DNA of 64,000 nucleotides from Venturia oleaginea. Its lineage: Eukaryota > Ascomycota > Dothideomycetes > Venturiales > Venturiaceae. How positions within the stretch are numbered: the first letter of the stretch is position 1; the number at the start of each line of letters is the position of its first letter. The notes under the pieces were generated by a model. It was given only the letters and a program-made list of their open reading frames with translations. It made no database searches and was not told the DNA's origin. Location of the stretch: contig JABMLP010000002.1 of assembly GCA_013176395.1 (NCBI GenBank), positions 310,001 through 374,000 of the forward strand, read 5' to 3'. Below, piece by piece: positions 11,001 to 21,352 of the stretch. The position numbers and the translations under genes were made by a program.

Positions 11001-11425
11001 ATGTCTGTCATCTCCCAGTCTGATGATCTCTCTGTTACGGTGAGCTGCCTTTCCTAACATACAGCTTGGGAACACCCACGGCACCTTAATTCCCTCCAGT
11101 TGACTGACAGGCTAGAGTGGGACGCCGTCTCCTCCGACACGGCCACGTTCGACATCCACCTAGCTCTGTCAACCGACGCTGGCAATTCCCAGACTATCAA
11201 GACTGGAGTTTCTCCTTCGGACAAGTCTTACTCGACCTCGGCCTCTGCGTTCAGCCCAGGAACCTACACTATCAACTTGGTTGGAACAAGCAAGGACAAC
11301 ACCGGAGTCTTGGCTCAATCTAAGCCATTCACTATTATTAAGGGTTCGGCCTCCTCGTCCTCGTCCTCATCCACATCCTCGTCCACATCGTCAACTTCAT
11401 CTTCCACACTTCTACGCCCGGCAAA
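11001..11425 (+). pseudogene. Truncated Kre9/Knh1-type Ser/Thr-rich surface-protein fragment
   Basis: From 11091 the frame reads LTDRLEWDAVSSDTATFDIHL, then a PGTYTINLVGTSKDNTG strand pair, QSKPFTIIKG, and a run of Ser/Thr codons. This is the Ig-like domain of fungal Ser-Thr-rich GPI-anchored proteins (Kre9/Knh1 N-terminal domain family). There is no signal peptide: upstream in the same frame is an ATG at 11001 followed by a stop at 11043-11045. No GPI-attachment tail exists, because the Ser/Thr run ends near 11415 and passes directly into the 3' end of the Myb/SANT-like ORF on the other strand. Both ends are therefore missing; it looks cut by the arrival of the neighbouring element. Confidence 0.65.
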
Positions 11426-11442
11426 GTTCTTGGTACCCGGCT

Positions 11443-13038
11443 TTACGCTTGACTCAACTCTTCGAAAAACTCAACTTCTTCATCATCACCACCACTAGAC
11501 TCGTTATCCTCGTCCTCCTCTACGGCCTCAACATCCTTAGTATCCTCCTCGAGATCGCTGTTATCATCTTCCTCTGCCACTCGCCATCGCGCCCTCTTTT
11601 TACCGACTCCCGTTTGATTCATACTACGTTTACGAGATACACGCTCTTCTTCACGGTCATTCCAGTGCTGATCAAATATTATAGTTCCTCCGAACTCCTT
11701 CCTTACCCACCAAGATATCATATGAATCGGTAGATTCAAGAAGTAGTCGGCCTTCTTCTCGTCAGCGAAAAAAACCTCGTACAAACTCCCTATCGCCTCC
11801 GTATTTCCCTTGAAGATCTCCAGCTTCTCTACACGTTGCATTGCGAGCCCCATCTTACTCTCGTTCTGGGCAGTAAGTGCGACGGCAAGCCTATCTAAAC
11901 TAGTATCCTCATATGAATTAAATAAGGCATTCTTCCGCAGATCTGGAGTAGCTTTTGGTAACCGTTTTTTAGGCTTCGGCGGCCCTTCCTTTGCTAACTC
12001 CTTCACCTTTGCAGCATCTCGTCCGTCGGCCAGCTTGTTATCCAAGAGCTGCGATAGAAGGTCTACGTGGTTGACGCGTAGCTTCTTGAACCTACCGCAC
12101 TTTGGATAATGGAAGTAATGGTCCCTCATAGTATCTTCTGCACTAACAAGTACACCAGCCTCGATGCCCGGGTAATCCCACTCTGCGCCGCTCATATTCT
12201 TCTCCCAACCCGACGTATGCGATCGTACATTGCCTGAGCCGTAATCTGCCTGGTAATCGGGCCACCACCGCTTCCAGTCCACCCATTTGTTGGCCATTGT
12301 AGCAGCATCCATATCTGGTATAGTCTCATCTCGCGGGACCCGGTCAACTGCCAATCGCGCTTCCAACCATACATCATCTTCGAATGCCGCGCCGGTTTGA
12401 AGCCCTCGGTGTTTCGCCTCTACTAAGGTCTTCAGCATAGCGAACTCGCGCTCATAAATCCAAGGATACTTGGCCTTCCGAGGCTTCCTTTGTGTCCCAC
12501 CAGGCGTTTGCGGGAGTGACCGATCGCGGTTATCGTCATCTTCGGCAGGCATTTGAGATATCTCAGAGTCGCGATCGCGATTGATATTACCGCCCTGTTG
12601 GGGGGTCTGATGGGGTCGAGGCGCCGATAAGGGCCCCAAATTGCGTGCGACCGATGGACGAGGTGTAGGTGTTCTACTCCATTCAATTGACTGCATTGCG
12701 ACTGACTGACCGCGTTGCTGAGCAGAGGATTCTCGTACAGGCGTATTATAATATGGCTTCGGCGAATCCTCTGCTGTAGGATCTGGATATTGTGTCTGCG
12801 GTACGGCGTCCTCGAGGGCGGGATCCGTTAACCCATCGTTTCCGGCATCAATATCGCTCTTCGATTGAGTAGCTTTTTTACTACCACCTCTTCCACCCTT
12901 CCTACCACGTCCTCCGCGCCCACCACGGGCTCCTCGGGTTGCAGCAGCCTTTGCATTGGTCTCTGCAATAATATCGTCATATGTTTTTGGTGTAGATCGT
13001 GCACGAGATGGCAGACGAGGTTCTGAGGCATCAGACAT
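11443..13038 (-). CDS. Myb/SANT-like DNA-binding protein, possibly transposon-derived
   Basis: Single exon, 531 residues. The N-terminal third is disordered with a Gly/Arg run (RGGRGGRGRKGGRGG, about 38-52), resembling an RNA/DNA-contacting tail. Residues about 190-320 contain a tryptophan-spaced fold: WIYEREFAMLKTLVEAKHRG, then WLEARLAVDR, MANKWVDWKRWWPDY, SGWEKNMSGAEWDYP and YFHYPKCGRFKKLR. This pattern fits the Myb/SANT-like (Myb_DNA-bind_3) domain of the second protein of PIF/Harbinger transposons and related plant and fungal families. The C-terminus is very acidic (EEDEDNESSGGDDEEVEFFEEL). No DDE nuclease ORF lies beside it. The ORF has no stops. It may be a free-standing half of a Harbinger-like element or a host factor; the family call is moderate. 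Confidence 0.6.
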   Translation of the reverse strand: MSDASEPRLPSRARSTPKTYDDIIAETNAKAAATRGARGGRGGRGRKGGRGGSKKATQSKSDIDAGNDGLTDPALEDAVPQTQYPDPTAEDSPKPYYNTPVRESSAQQRGQSVAMQSIEWSRTPTPRPSVARNLGPLSAPRPHQTPQQGGNINRDRDSEISQMPAEDDDNRDRSLPQTPGGTQRKPRKAKYPWIYEREFAMLKTLVEAKHRGLQTGAAFEDDVWLEARLAVDRVPRDETIPDMDAATMANKWVDWKRWWPDYQADYGSGNVRSHTSGWEKNMSGAEWDYPGIEAGVLVSAEDTMRDHYFHYPKCGRFKKLRVNHVDLLSQLLDNKLADGRDAAKVKELAKEGPPKPKKRLPKATPDLRKNALFNSYEDTSLDRLAVALTAQNESKMGLAMQRVEKLEIFKGNTEAIGSLYEVFFADEKKADYFLNLPIHMISWWVRKEFGGTIIFDQHWNDREEERVSRKRSMNQTGVGKKRARWRVAEEDDNSDLEEDTKDVEAVEEDEDNESSGGDDEEVEFFEELSQA

Positions 13039-14130
13039 CGTCAGTTAAGGATGTGGTGTAGTTGGAATGAGGTAGAGAGAAGGGACTTGGTAAGTTTTTG
13101 AGACGAAATATGGAGGTGCAGTAGCAAGCAGTTTCGGTCATATTAACTAGCGATCTAGGCCATTTCTGCTCACCGCCCTTATGCAACGTTTCTAATCGAA
13201 AATCCAATCAATCATTCTCGAACATCTTTACATTGGTTCGATGGATTGAACTTTAGCCGCCAAAACCCAACCAATCTCGCTCAATCCATCATTTTCGAAC
13301 AAGCCCTAAGGATTTCTCGAATGTTACAGTGAAAAGATGAGGGTTTAGGATTGCATGAGGAGCTCAAATTCAGCTGGGAATCGGGCTATATGTACAGATG
13401 TGAATGATTTAAAATCTCTTCACTAAAAAGTGGATTCCTTCAGAAAAAGCATCCCACAAACGGATAAAGCATCATCCAACAGGATTGTTGGGGCCTCTTC
13501 GATATCCAAAGGCTTCCAAGTATAGACCATCAAAGTCTCGATCTTTTGGCAGAAGTTGCAACAAAGTCTTCAAACGATGACCCGACTCCACCAGATGGGA
13601 CGTTGCTCTCTTCGCTGCCATCACCAATCATGAGAGGTAATGTCTCTTGTCTCTATGTCGAAAACGCTGACACTTTCCGAGGAAACAGGAAGCGCAAAAG
13701 AGAAGTCGAAGGGGATGCTATCAATGAGTACATCTCATAAATATCGGCTCTTACAGCAGAAGGCCCGACAGGTTCGTTCATTTGGCGCTCGAGTTGCATT
13801 CCGGTCATTGCTAATACACGCACTAGATTCAGAATCAAAGTCCTAAATTCTCATGGTACTCATGCTCACTTGTCATAATCAGGATTCAAGACAGAGATGT
13901 GACAGATAATATAGAGCAAAAGATTCACCTAATTAGTCGGCTTAGTACTCCACTCGAACATGCTTCGACATAATCGTCTCCACATGCCCGTACTTACTCG
14001 GACATGCCTTGTCGCATGCTAACATGCTTTTAGCATGTTCTAGTATATAAAAACGGCTTGAGCATATCCTAGAAAGGAGAAAGCATGTCCCAGTATGTCA
14101 GGGCATACCGCGGAAGTATTCATCGGCATA
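13039..14130. other. Intergenic with short repeats upstream of the Myb/SANT ORF
   Basis: No gene seen. CAATCATTCTCGAACA (13208-13223) recurs as CATCATTTTCGAACA (13287-13301), and GTTCGATGGATTGA (13236-13249) is its inverted relative, so three TTCGA-centred copies lie 170-265 bp upstream of the Myb/SANT start. A 7-bp inverted repeat AACATGC-tttta-GCATGTT sits at 14021-14039, next to a TATATAAAA. Confidence 0.4.
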
Positions 14131-14158
14131 TACAGTACTAGGGCAAAAGTTTCCGTAC
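14131..14158. repeat. Left terminal inverted repeat of the Tc1 element
   Basis: About 27 bp after the TA; most of it, including AAGTTTCCGTACA, is shared with the right end. Confidence 0.85.
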
Positions 14159-14222
14159 AATTAAGCGAAAACGCGAAATCTACACCTCTCATTTTTTAAC
14201 ACATTATCTTTGCACTACCATT

Positions 14223-15317
14223 ATGCCACCTCAACGAAAGCCATTGACTCCTATAAACCCGCAGAGGCTTCCTAATCATCGTCTTACTCCATATCAACGC
14301 GGCAAAATTGATGCGCAGCGTGAAGCCGAGCTCAGTTTAGGCGCAATTGCGGCGCTACAAAAACTACCGCGTTCCACCATCCAATACAGCCTTGAAAAGG
14401 CCCCATTACGCCAGAACGGCGAATCCCTACCTTCCAGCGGCCGGCCACGCTCGTATACAGACCGAGATGAACGATCTCTGTTACGCATTATACGTACGCA
14501 GCCTAAGTTAACGTACGAGGAGGTCAAAAGACAGGCTTGCATCGATTTTTCGAAGGATACCATCAGGAGGATATTGAAAGAGTACGGAATCGCAAATTGG
14601 AGGTCTGCAAGGCGCCCTTTCCTCACACAGGTACATGCTGACGCCAGGAAGCTCTGGGCAGAGCAGCACATGTCGTGGAAAGCTGAAGATTGGGCGAAGA
14701 TTATATGGTCTGACGAGTGCTCAGTTGAGCGAGGGACCGGCAAGGCAAGAACATGGTGTTTTCGCACACCAGGACAAAAATGGGAGACCTCAATGATTGA
14801 TACCTATAAGAAGGGTAAAGGAGTGTCTATCATGATTTGGGCATGCTTCTCTGGCCAAGTAGGGCGCTCTGAATTGTACATTCTTAAGCGTGACCTAGAG
14901 AGCAAGCGTCAAGGCTACTCTACGAACTCGTATATCAAGTTACTCGACGAAATGTTACCTACAGTATACGAACCGGGCCTTAAATTTATGCAGGATAACG
15001 CGCCTATCCACAAAGCCAAAAAGACTACAGTCTGGTTTAAGGAAAACCTCATTCCACTACAAGATGCGCCGCCCTACAGTCGTGATATGAACCCGATTGA
15101 AAACCTCTGGCGGAGGCTCAAGGAATTGGTCTACAAAGTGGAACCTATGATTGAATACGTTACTGGCGGTGTAGACAATATACGAGAGGTTCTAGGAGAA
15201 GCACTTATTAAGGCCTGGCGGCTTATTGAACAACATTATTTTGATGCTGTACTTGAGTCAATGCCAAGGAGGGTTGAGGCATTACTGGCGGCAGATGGTT
15301 GGCACACAAAATACTAA
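14223..15317 (+). CDS. Tc1-family transposase (DD34E)
   Basis: 364 residues, single exon, no disabling mutation. It cuts and reinserts its own element at TA sites. An N-terminal helix-turn-helix region (LTPYQRGKIDAQREAELSLG, then a second HTH around TYEEVKRQACIDFSKDTIRRIL) binds the inverted repeats. The catalytic triad is visible: first Asp in IIWSDECSVERG, second in FMQDNAPIHKA, and Glu in SRDMNPIENLWRRLK, with 34 residues between the second Asp and the Glu, the Tc1 spacing. Length is normal for fungal Tc1 transposases. Because both ends and the ORF are intact, this copy could still be active or be recent. Confidence 0.92.
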   Translation: MPPQRKPLTPINPQRLPNHRLTPYQRGKIDAQREAELSLGAIAALQKLPRSTIQYSLEKAPLRQNGESLPSSGRPRSYTDRDERSLLRIIRTQPKLTYEEVKRQACIDFSKDTIRRILKEYGIANWRSARRPFLTQVHADARKLWAEQHMSWKAEDWAKIIWSDECSVERGTGKARTWCFRTPGQKWETSMIDTYKKGKGVSIMIWACFSGQVGRSELYILKRDLESKRQGYSTNSYIKLLDEMLPTVYEPGLKFMQDNAPIHKAKKTTVWFKENLIPLQDAPPYSRDMNPIENLWRRLKELVYKVEPMIEYVTGGVDNIREVLGEALIKAWRLIEQHYFDAVLESMPRRVEALLAADGWHTKY

Positions 15318-15449
15318 ATAGCTCACTGAATGGCTCATTTTGTAGCCCTGGTATTACTGTACATTATACGAGAATATGAGCGAAAATGATCGCGTTGAAA
15401 GCGCGATAATGTAATTACAAGAATCACCATTTTTTGAGCGATCTCGGCT

Positions 15450-15477
15450 GTACGGAAACTTGTGCGACCCTACTGTA
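15450..15477. repeat. Right terminal inverted repeat of the Tc1 element
   Basis: Read on the minus strand it mirrors the left repeat and ends at a TA dinucleotide. Confidence 0.85.
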
Positions 15478-16033
15478 TACTTCTACAAACAGCAAGATAA
15501 ATGACATCATGGTGGTGAGCGCTCAATCAAACACTCAATTGCAAAGAACAACACCGAAATGACCGAGCATGAGACGAAAATGACACTGCAATGTAATACG
15601 GTGGCCGGCGGCGGTAGTGGGAGACTTCAAGCTTCTCCTGGGCTCCGAATTTCCTATCCTGAACTAGCGCTTCAGATCACATGATTCAGTTCATGTCCTC
15701 TCTCAATCTACGGTTGAAATCATTCCTCCATCATCTACTGCCCCAAAGGCAAAATTGGCCTTTGTTATCTTCTTCGTCGTGTGTTATGGAATCCTCTTCA
15801 TCTTTTGTGGAGTGGAGCACCACACCCGCTCATGCTCTTGCCTGCCCGATCAGAGAGCTTCACGACAATATCTGTATCACATCATCTACTTTAACGCGAA
15901 GACTACTCTGCTGGGTGGCTTTCTCCGTCTTGCCTGCGAGGGCTGCTATTCCTCCTCCTCCGGGCACTGCACCAATTAGCAGCCTACCAATCTGTTTCTT
16001 GCGAGTATCTCCGCAACTTCTCTTCATCAATCG

Positions 16034-17949
16034 ATGGCTCAATACGAGTATCAACCTCTAGTTACTGAACGCCACGAGATCCGTCTGCTTCATCTCTATC
16101 CTGGACAATGGCTCGACAATATCTCTTGCCACTTGACAACTGTTTCTCTGGCTGAAAAGCCGAAATTTGAGGCACTGAGTTATGTCTGGGGCGACCCCAA
16201 AGACGTTATATCCATCGATATGAGCGGTAGCACTTGTGCTGTTACCAGGAATCTGGGGGCTGCTTTGCGCCGTCTTCGGTGGAAGGATCTCGAGCGGATC
16301 GTCTGGATCGATCAATTGTGTATCAACCAAGAAGATGTGGAAGAGAAATCACAACAAGTCGCATTGATGCAACAAATTTACAAAAGTTGTGAGTGTGCTC
16401 TGTTCTGGCTGGGCATGATTGAAGATACTGAAGATACGTCAATCAGGCATGCTGTGGACAATACTAAAGAATGGTACGTCCAGTTCTAAAGGTTCCATAA
16501 CACGCCAGTCTTTAGCTCACCCGGGTTGACAGGCGACCAGAAAGTGCAACTGCTTCTGGAGTGGAAATAGTAAGGCAACTAGGGAGTGGCAAGCACTATC
16601 ACGAAATGGCTTGCTTCCAAGTCCTCGAGAGTTTAGAACTATCAGTCGCTCCTGATTACGCGAAAGGATGGGAAGCCATCAAACTAATCACACGACTGCC
16701 ATATTGGGAAAGAGCCTGGGTACTGCAAGAAAATATCCTGCCGACTGAAGCCATTGCAGTTCTCGGCTCGTATTCATTGCCGTGGACATGGTTCAAGAAT
16801 GCCGCTGAACATGGGAACAAGCACGTCGTAAACGATTGCTGTCGAATACTCGCCGATACCCTCCCTTTGGATACCAAGAATACAGTGTTGCATTTTGTCG
16901 CCAAAATCATGCCCATGGTAGTAGTGTCTGGGTTCTGTGCCGACCAAGAGTCAGGTGCTTGTCTTGTTGATATCATGCGTATGACACGCCTGAGAAAAGC
17001 AACGGATGACCGTGATAAAGTCTTTTCAGTTTTAGGACTGGTCAAAAATTGGCTGAACACGCCTCCAATACGACCAGACTACTCGATGAGCACGATGGAG
17101 ATATATGCATTAGTCGCCGAACACTTCATCAACGCCAGTGGATCTCTTTTGTTACAATCAGGGAATCATCGGCATCGGCCACACATTCCATCATGGATTC
17201 CAGACTGGGGGGCTGAAGACACGTCTATGTATCCTGGCGAAATCTCATGGGGAGAAGCGTGCTATTCTCTCTACAACACCGCTTCAGGTCAGCCTGCTAT
17301 TGTCAAGAGACATGAAACCGATGCTTTTGTATTACTACTGGACGGCTATCGTGTTGACGAAATTGCTCTGGTGGGTGAACCGATGGAAGTCCACGACTGG
17401 AAATCGGCAGTGCCAATTCTTGATTCTTGGATAAACCTCACCGGAGTCAATGAGAATGTCTCTACAACATATATAGCAGGAAATGATTTGCAGGACGCAT
17501 TCTGGCGTTGCATCACTGGCAACATCTGCTGCACTGGCTCATACTCCGATTACAATTGGCGACAAGCCACGAATGACGATCATACCACCTATAAAGTCTG
17601 GGAACAAGAAATCAGATCTGCATAGCAAGGACAGTGGATGCTCAGCGAAGAAACCAAATCAGTCCTCACGATTGCCATAACGGCGAGACATAGGCGGCTT
17701 TTCGTTACCCGACAGGGATATCTTGGAATGGGTCCGGACTCGACGCAGATCGGCGATAATGTCCATGTTCTGCTTGGGGGTCAGGTGCCGTTTGTTACGA
17801 GAGTGTCCAGTACTGGAGCCAGTGTCGAGGTAGAAGACTTGTCAGTTAGGACATCCTCTTTGATTGGCGAGTGTTATGTCCACGGGATCATGGATGGAGA
17901 AATAGTGTTGAGCGACGCATTGCGAAAGGAAACCTTTGCGTTTTGCTGA
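16034..17949 (+). pseudogene. HET-domain (heterokaryon incompatibility) protein, interrupted by one stop
   Basis: Exons 16034-16473 and 16533-17949 (59-nt intron) would give a 618-residue HET protein. HET proteins control non-self recognition and cell death after hyphal fusion. The HET domain motifs are clear: KFEALSYVWGD near residue 55, LERIVWIDQLCINQED near 95, and LPYWERAWVLQE near 230. The C-terminal part ends with the usual VTRQGYLGMGP and GDNVHVLLGGQVPFV block. A single TAG at 17623-17625, after VWEQEIRSA, breaks the frame about 110 codons before the natural end; the frame then continues cleanly. The only nearby GT..AG pair that would remove it is 30 nt, too short for an intron. It could be a recent null allele, or a truncated protein that keeps the HET domain may still be made. 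Confidence 0.85.
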
Positions 17950-18080
17950 CATTGTCTTGGGCTTGAAGCAGACAATATAGTCATGGGTCTCGAATAACAG
18001 ATGACGGGATTCCATTCTATCTTATCGTCAGACAGGAAACAAGAGCTCCAATCATCTATAGCTCTGAACGAATTAAACGA

Positions 18081-18200
18081 TAGCCAATCCCATAGTAGCC
18101 AATCCCATAGTAGCCAATCCCATAGTAGCCAATCCCATTGCAATTAATCCCACAATATCCAATCTCACAATATCTAATCTCATAATATCCAATCCCACAG
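18081..18200. repeat. Tandem repeat, 8 units of 15 bp
   Basis: Four nearly identical units TAGCCAATCCCATAG (18081-18140) are followed by four diverged units (18141-18200). Five of the units carry a CCAAT pentamer. It starts about 130 bp past the end of the HET reading frame. Since 15 is a multiple of 3, the minus strand shows a spurious repetitive reading frame. Confidence 0.9.
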
Positions 18201-19130
18201 CATCATTCCAAACGAACCTCCGTCATCTCCAGACCTTCCTCCACAAAAGCCATGACATATATCCTACCCATAGCGACACTTTAAGCCACACGCGTAGCAA
18301 TAAAACCATGTTAAATTATCAAACGATTACCCGAACAAAAAGAAAGATTTTGTTTCAAGATGGCTAATTAGGTTATTTCACTCGTTAGCGCAAATTCCTA
18401 TCGAGCCTAAAGTAGTCGAATACTATTACCACGCGTTTGTATACATCACCAATCATACTGCGAACAACTCCTTCTAACAAGCGGTAAAATCACAATATTT
18501 AATAACTACAGTCAGTCCAAGCAGCAAGAAATCAGCACAGATAGATAGGCGAAAGTTAGTAAAACCGCCCAGCATATATCACAACATCTCCCCCTTAAAG
18601 AGAACACGTTCGTAATGTCATCGCACTTTAGGCCAGATAGTTAATTCACTATGTCTACAAGAAGACCGACGAGCAAACCAAAAAAAACAGCATATCTTCA
18701 ACAAACGAGAAAATTATTTAACTCTCTTCAATACCATCTACCTACCTACTATTACACATAGAAGAGGCTAACTAGTCACCACCACCACCACCACATTACC
18801 CAGCTCAAGCCTCTGACAGAAAGAAGAATCTCAAACTAATATACATTACAATACAATTATACATACACATACCTCAACCTCTGAAAAAACAATGGAGAAA
18901 AGAAAAAACTCGAGAATTAGGCAGACTCCTAACATGGAGTGGCCGTAATAGGGGGTATCATATCCGTCGAAGAGAAGTGACACCAAACACCGGCAAACCC
19001 TTTCGTGCAACCGACAACGCACAGCCAGTTAACTCCGTAACACCGCATTCATGATATTCATTTCTGTCAACACCATTGCTCAAGTATCACAAGGTTTTTC
19101 TGCTCGCACTCGTCGTGAAGAGGAAGCAGT
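18201..19130. other. Intergenic, AT-rich, no supported gene
   Basis: About 930 bp. A short CAC/CCA microsatellite lies at about 18777-18796. No gene is seen; part must be 3' untranslated sequence of the SOD-like gene. Confidence 0.45.
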
Positions 19131-20026
19131 CTACAAGACCCAGAGGCCGACAGCCAGAGCACCCAGTACCGAGAAGGTGTTTGTAACATCTCTCGCCGGA
19201 ACGCCAGCCGAGTCGCTGGGTCTTGGCGATGCGCTTGTAGAACCACCAGTAGAACTGCTCTCAGTAGGCGTAGGCTGAGCAAGCGAAGTAGTGGTGCTGG
19301 TCACAACGCCATTGAGGGGCCCACTCGAGTTACTACCGCCGCTGGCAGCAGGAACAAGCGTAGCAGTTGTCGCATTGCTGCCTTCATTTGATGGCATTGT
19401 GGAGGTTGGCGCATCTGGGACACCGGCGATGTTCTGGAAGTTGGCGCAAGCGATGCGGGTCTTGTTGGCAAAGTGGACGACGAAGCTTCGGTTGCCGAAG
19501 AAAGCACCCAAGCCTTCCTTGAGGGAGACGTACGGGTCGAAGAAGGATGCCATATGAGTTGTGCCATTTGCTTTGCCGTACTTTCCGCTGAGGTCACCAA
19601 CTTGGCAGGTTTCTGGGCGAGAGGCAGTACATGTGGGGTCTTCGCCACGGAGAAAGGGATCGAGATGTGCGAGGGTGCTGTTGCAGTTGTCATCGGCTGC
19701 GACTGGGGCGACATGGATGTGGAAGCCTGGGTCGGTTAGCGGGGAATATTCGCGGTGGGAGTGAGTAGAGTGAGCGTACTGAAAGGACCGCCTGATGTTG
19801 GCAAACCGGCAAGGTTGATATTGAAATTGGTGCCTTTGTCACCAGCTGCTGTTGCGACGATGCTGCCAACTATTTCTCCGTACTTGCCAACCGGGATGTC
19901 GGCCTGGTACGCGGCGCCCATTGGATCGTCAGTGTTGCGCGTTGCGTCGCCTAGCTGACCGGTGATGACTTGAGCACTCGCCAACGCGATGGTGCTAAGA
20001 CTAGCAAGTATTGTTGATGATCGCAT
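19131..20026 (-). CDS. GPI-anchored Cu-only superoxide dismutase-like protein
   Basis: Exons 19780-20026 and 19131-19726 (53-nt intron), 280 residues. It resembles fungal extracellular Cu-only SODs (Candida Sod4/5/6 type), which turn superoxide into peroxide at the cell wall. Features: signal peptide MRSSTILASLSTIALASAQ; SOD-fold strands EIVGSIVATAAGD and FNINLAGLPTSGGPF; copper ligands HIH (His85, His87) just after the intron; a third ligand His in CNSTLAHLDP (about 103); cysteines in PTCTAS and PETCQVGDLSGKYG; and the last ligand His in RSFVVHFANKTR. After about residue 195 comes a Ser/Thr/Pro stalk, then a hydrophobic tail (TFSVLGALAVGLWVL) fitting GPI attachment. The zinc-binding residues of classical Cu/Zn SOD are not seen, as expected for the Cu-only class. 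Confidence 0.85.
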
Positions 20027-21352
20027 TTTGGTATAGAGATGTGGGCGAGCTTTGTGGATGTAGTTGATATACGAGGCAAGTTAGAGATGGAGTTTCCCAA
20101 GTTATTGTTGCAGTGTTAGATCGCGACGACTATATATCTGGTTGTTGTTGCCGCCGCGCGAGTGTTGTATGTTACTAGAGACCGTGGAATGGAACGCGCT
20201 TGCTGACAGAATGTATCGTGTCAAGGAGGAATCTAAGTACCCGTAACCAGAAAGTCAATTTGAAGAATGCGAACAAAATCAAGAACAGCGAGAATGGAGT
20301 AAATCGATAAGAAGATCGAGCAGCCAAGGCTTATAAGATATCCGTTACACCAGGCCAGCCTTCTGTGCGTCTCTGATCAACCACGGACACACATTGTGCC
20401 ATCAAGGCTCTAACCTCTCGGAACGGCAGAGCCAACAGTAGCCGGATGGGATGGAGATGGGCGCTTTGTTTTAGCAAGTGTTGGATGCACGGTCACAGTC
20501 ATTCTTCGAAAGCTGCAATCATTCCACACGGTTGGCCAATGCATTCCATTTTTGGAACCAGGATACCAAGCACTACCAAGCTTTTACCAGAGTTTCAGAT
20601 CTGACCTAGTAATTGGCGGCGACCTGCAGGGCCGCCCGCTGTTACCGGGAAGTCTCGACTAGCAGCCTTCTGCCAGGTGAGGTCGCAGCGGTCTCTTTGT
20701 CGCAACGCTCCTTAGTCGTTGTGGCTCTGCGCACCTTGTACGACAAAGAAAGCGTGTAGACACCGACGAGTGGACGAGAGAGCGTCAAAAAGGCTGGGGC
20801 GGTGCAACCAACCGAAATGACTCCGCGCACGACAATACGGTGAGGCAGGATGCAATTCATACCGATCGCAAGATTTGCAAACCGTTTGTTGGTGGGTTTT
20901 CAGTAGATATAGATCAACGTCTCCAATCCTGCAGGAGCTCGCTTGAGGCTCTCCCTCTGCAGCAAATACTTCTGTGCGTCAACTCCCAAACAACAATCGA
21001 TGAAACAAGCCAGGTAGCCTGTTAGAAAATCTACCTCACTCCTTGGCCGTTGTTCCAAGAGAAGCGTATAATGTCGACCGGTAAGACTCCTTTCCGGAAC
21101 CATGAATAGAAATAAAGGAAACACTTGATCAATCGCTGCCAAAGAAGGAAGTCTGTGTACGACTTACTGTTTATCACTGTCGACAGTATATCAATCTTGA
21201 CAAAACTCTCCCCGGCTGCGTACTGAAGATGTCTATGGCGTAATGTTGACAGGCTTCGCTCCTGACGCCATGCTACGAAGTGAAATGGCGAGGGTCTGTT
21301 GACAAACCAAACGCACCGTAGAAGGCACTGCACCTTGTGCAAAGAGATGAGC
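20027..21352. other. Intergenic, no supported gene
   Basis: About 1.3 kb upstream of the SOD-like gene and downstream of RtcB. Small frames on both strands overlap each other and look random. Confidence 0.45.

Larger units (their letters stand above)
14131..15477 (+). mobile_element. Tc1/mariner transposon, apparently complete
   Basis: About 1.35 kb bounded by TA dinucleotides (14131-14132 and 15476-15477), the standard Tc1 target duplication. The inverted ends begin CAGTACTAGGGCAAAAGTTT on the left and, read inward from the right, CAGTAGGGTCGCACAAGTTT; both continue with CCGTACA. The element holds one uninterrupted transposase gene. It lies 557 bp upstream of the HET gene start, in the same orientation. 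Confidence 0.9.

Noticed and set aside
17874..18143. Minus-strand frame with repeated Leu-Trp-Asp-Trp
   Set aside because: It is the translation of the 15-bp tandem repeat, not a gene.
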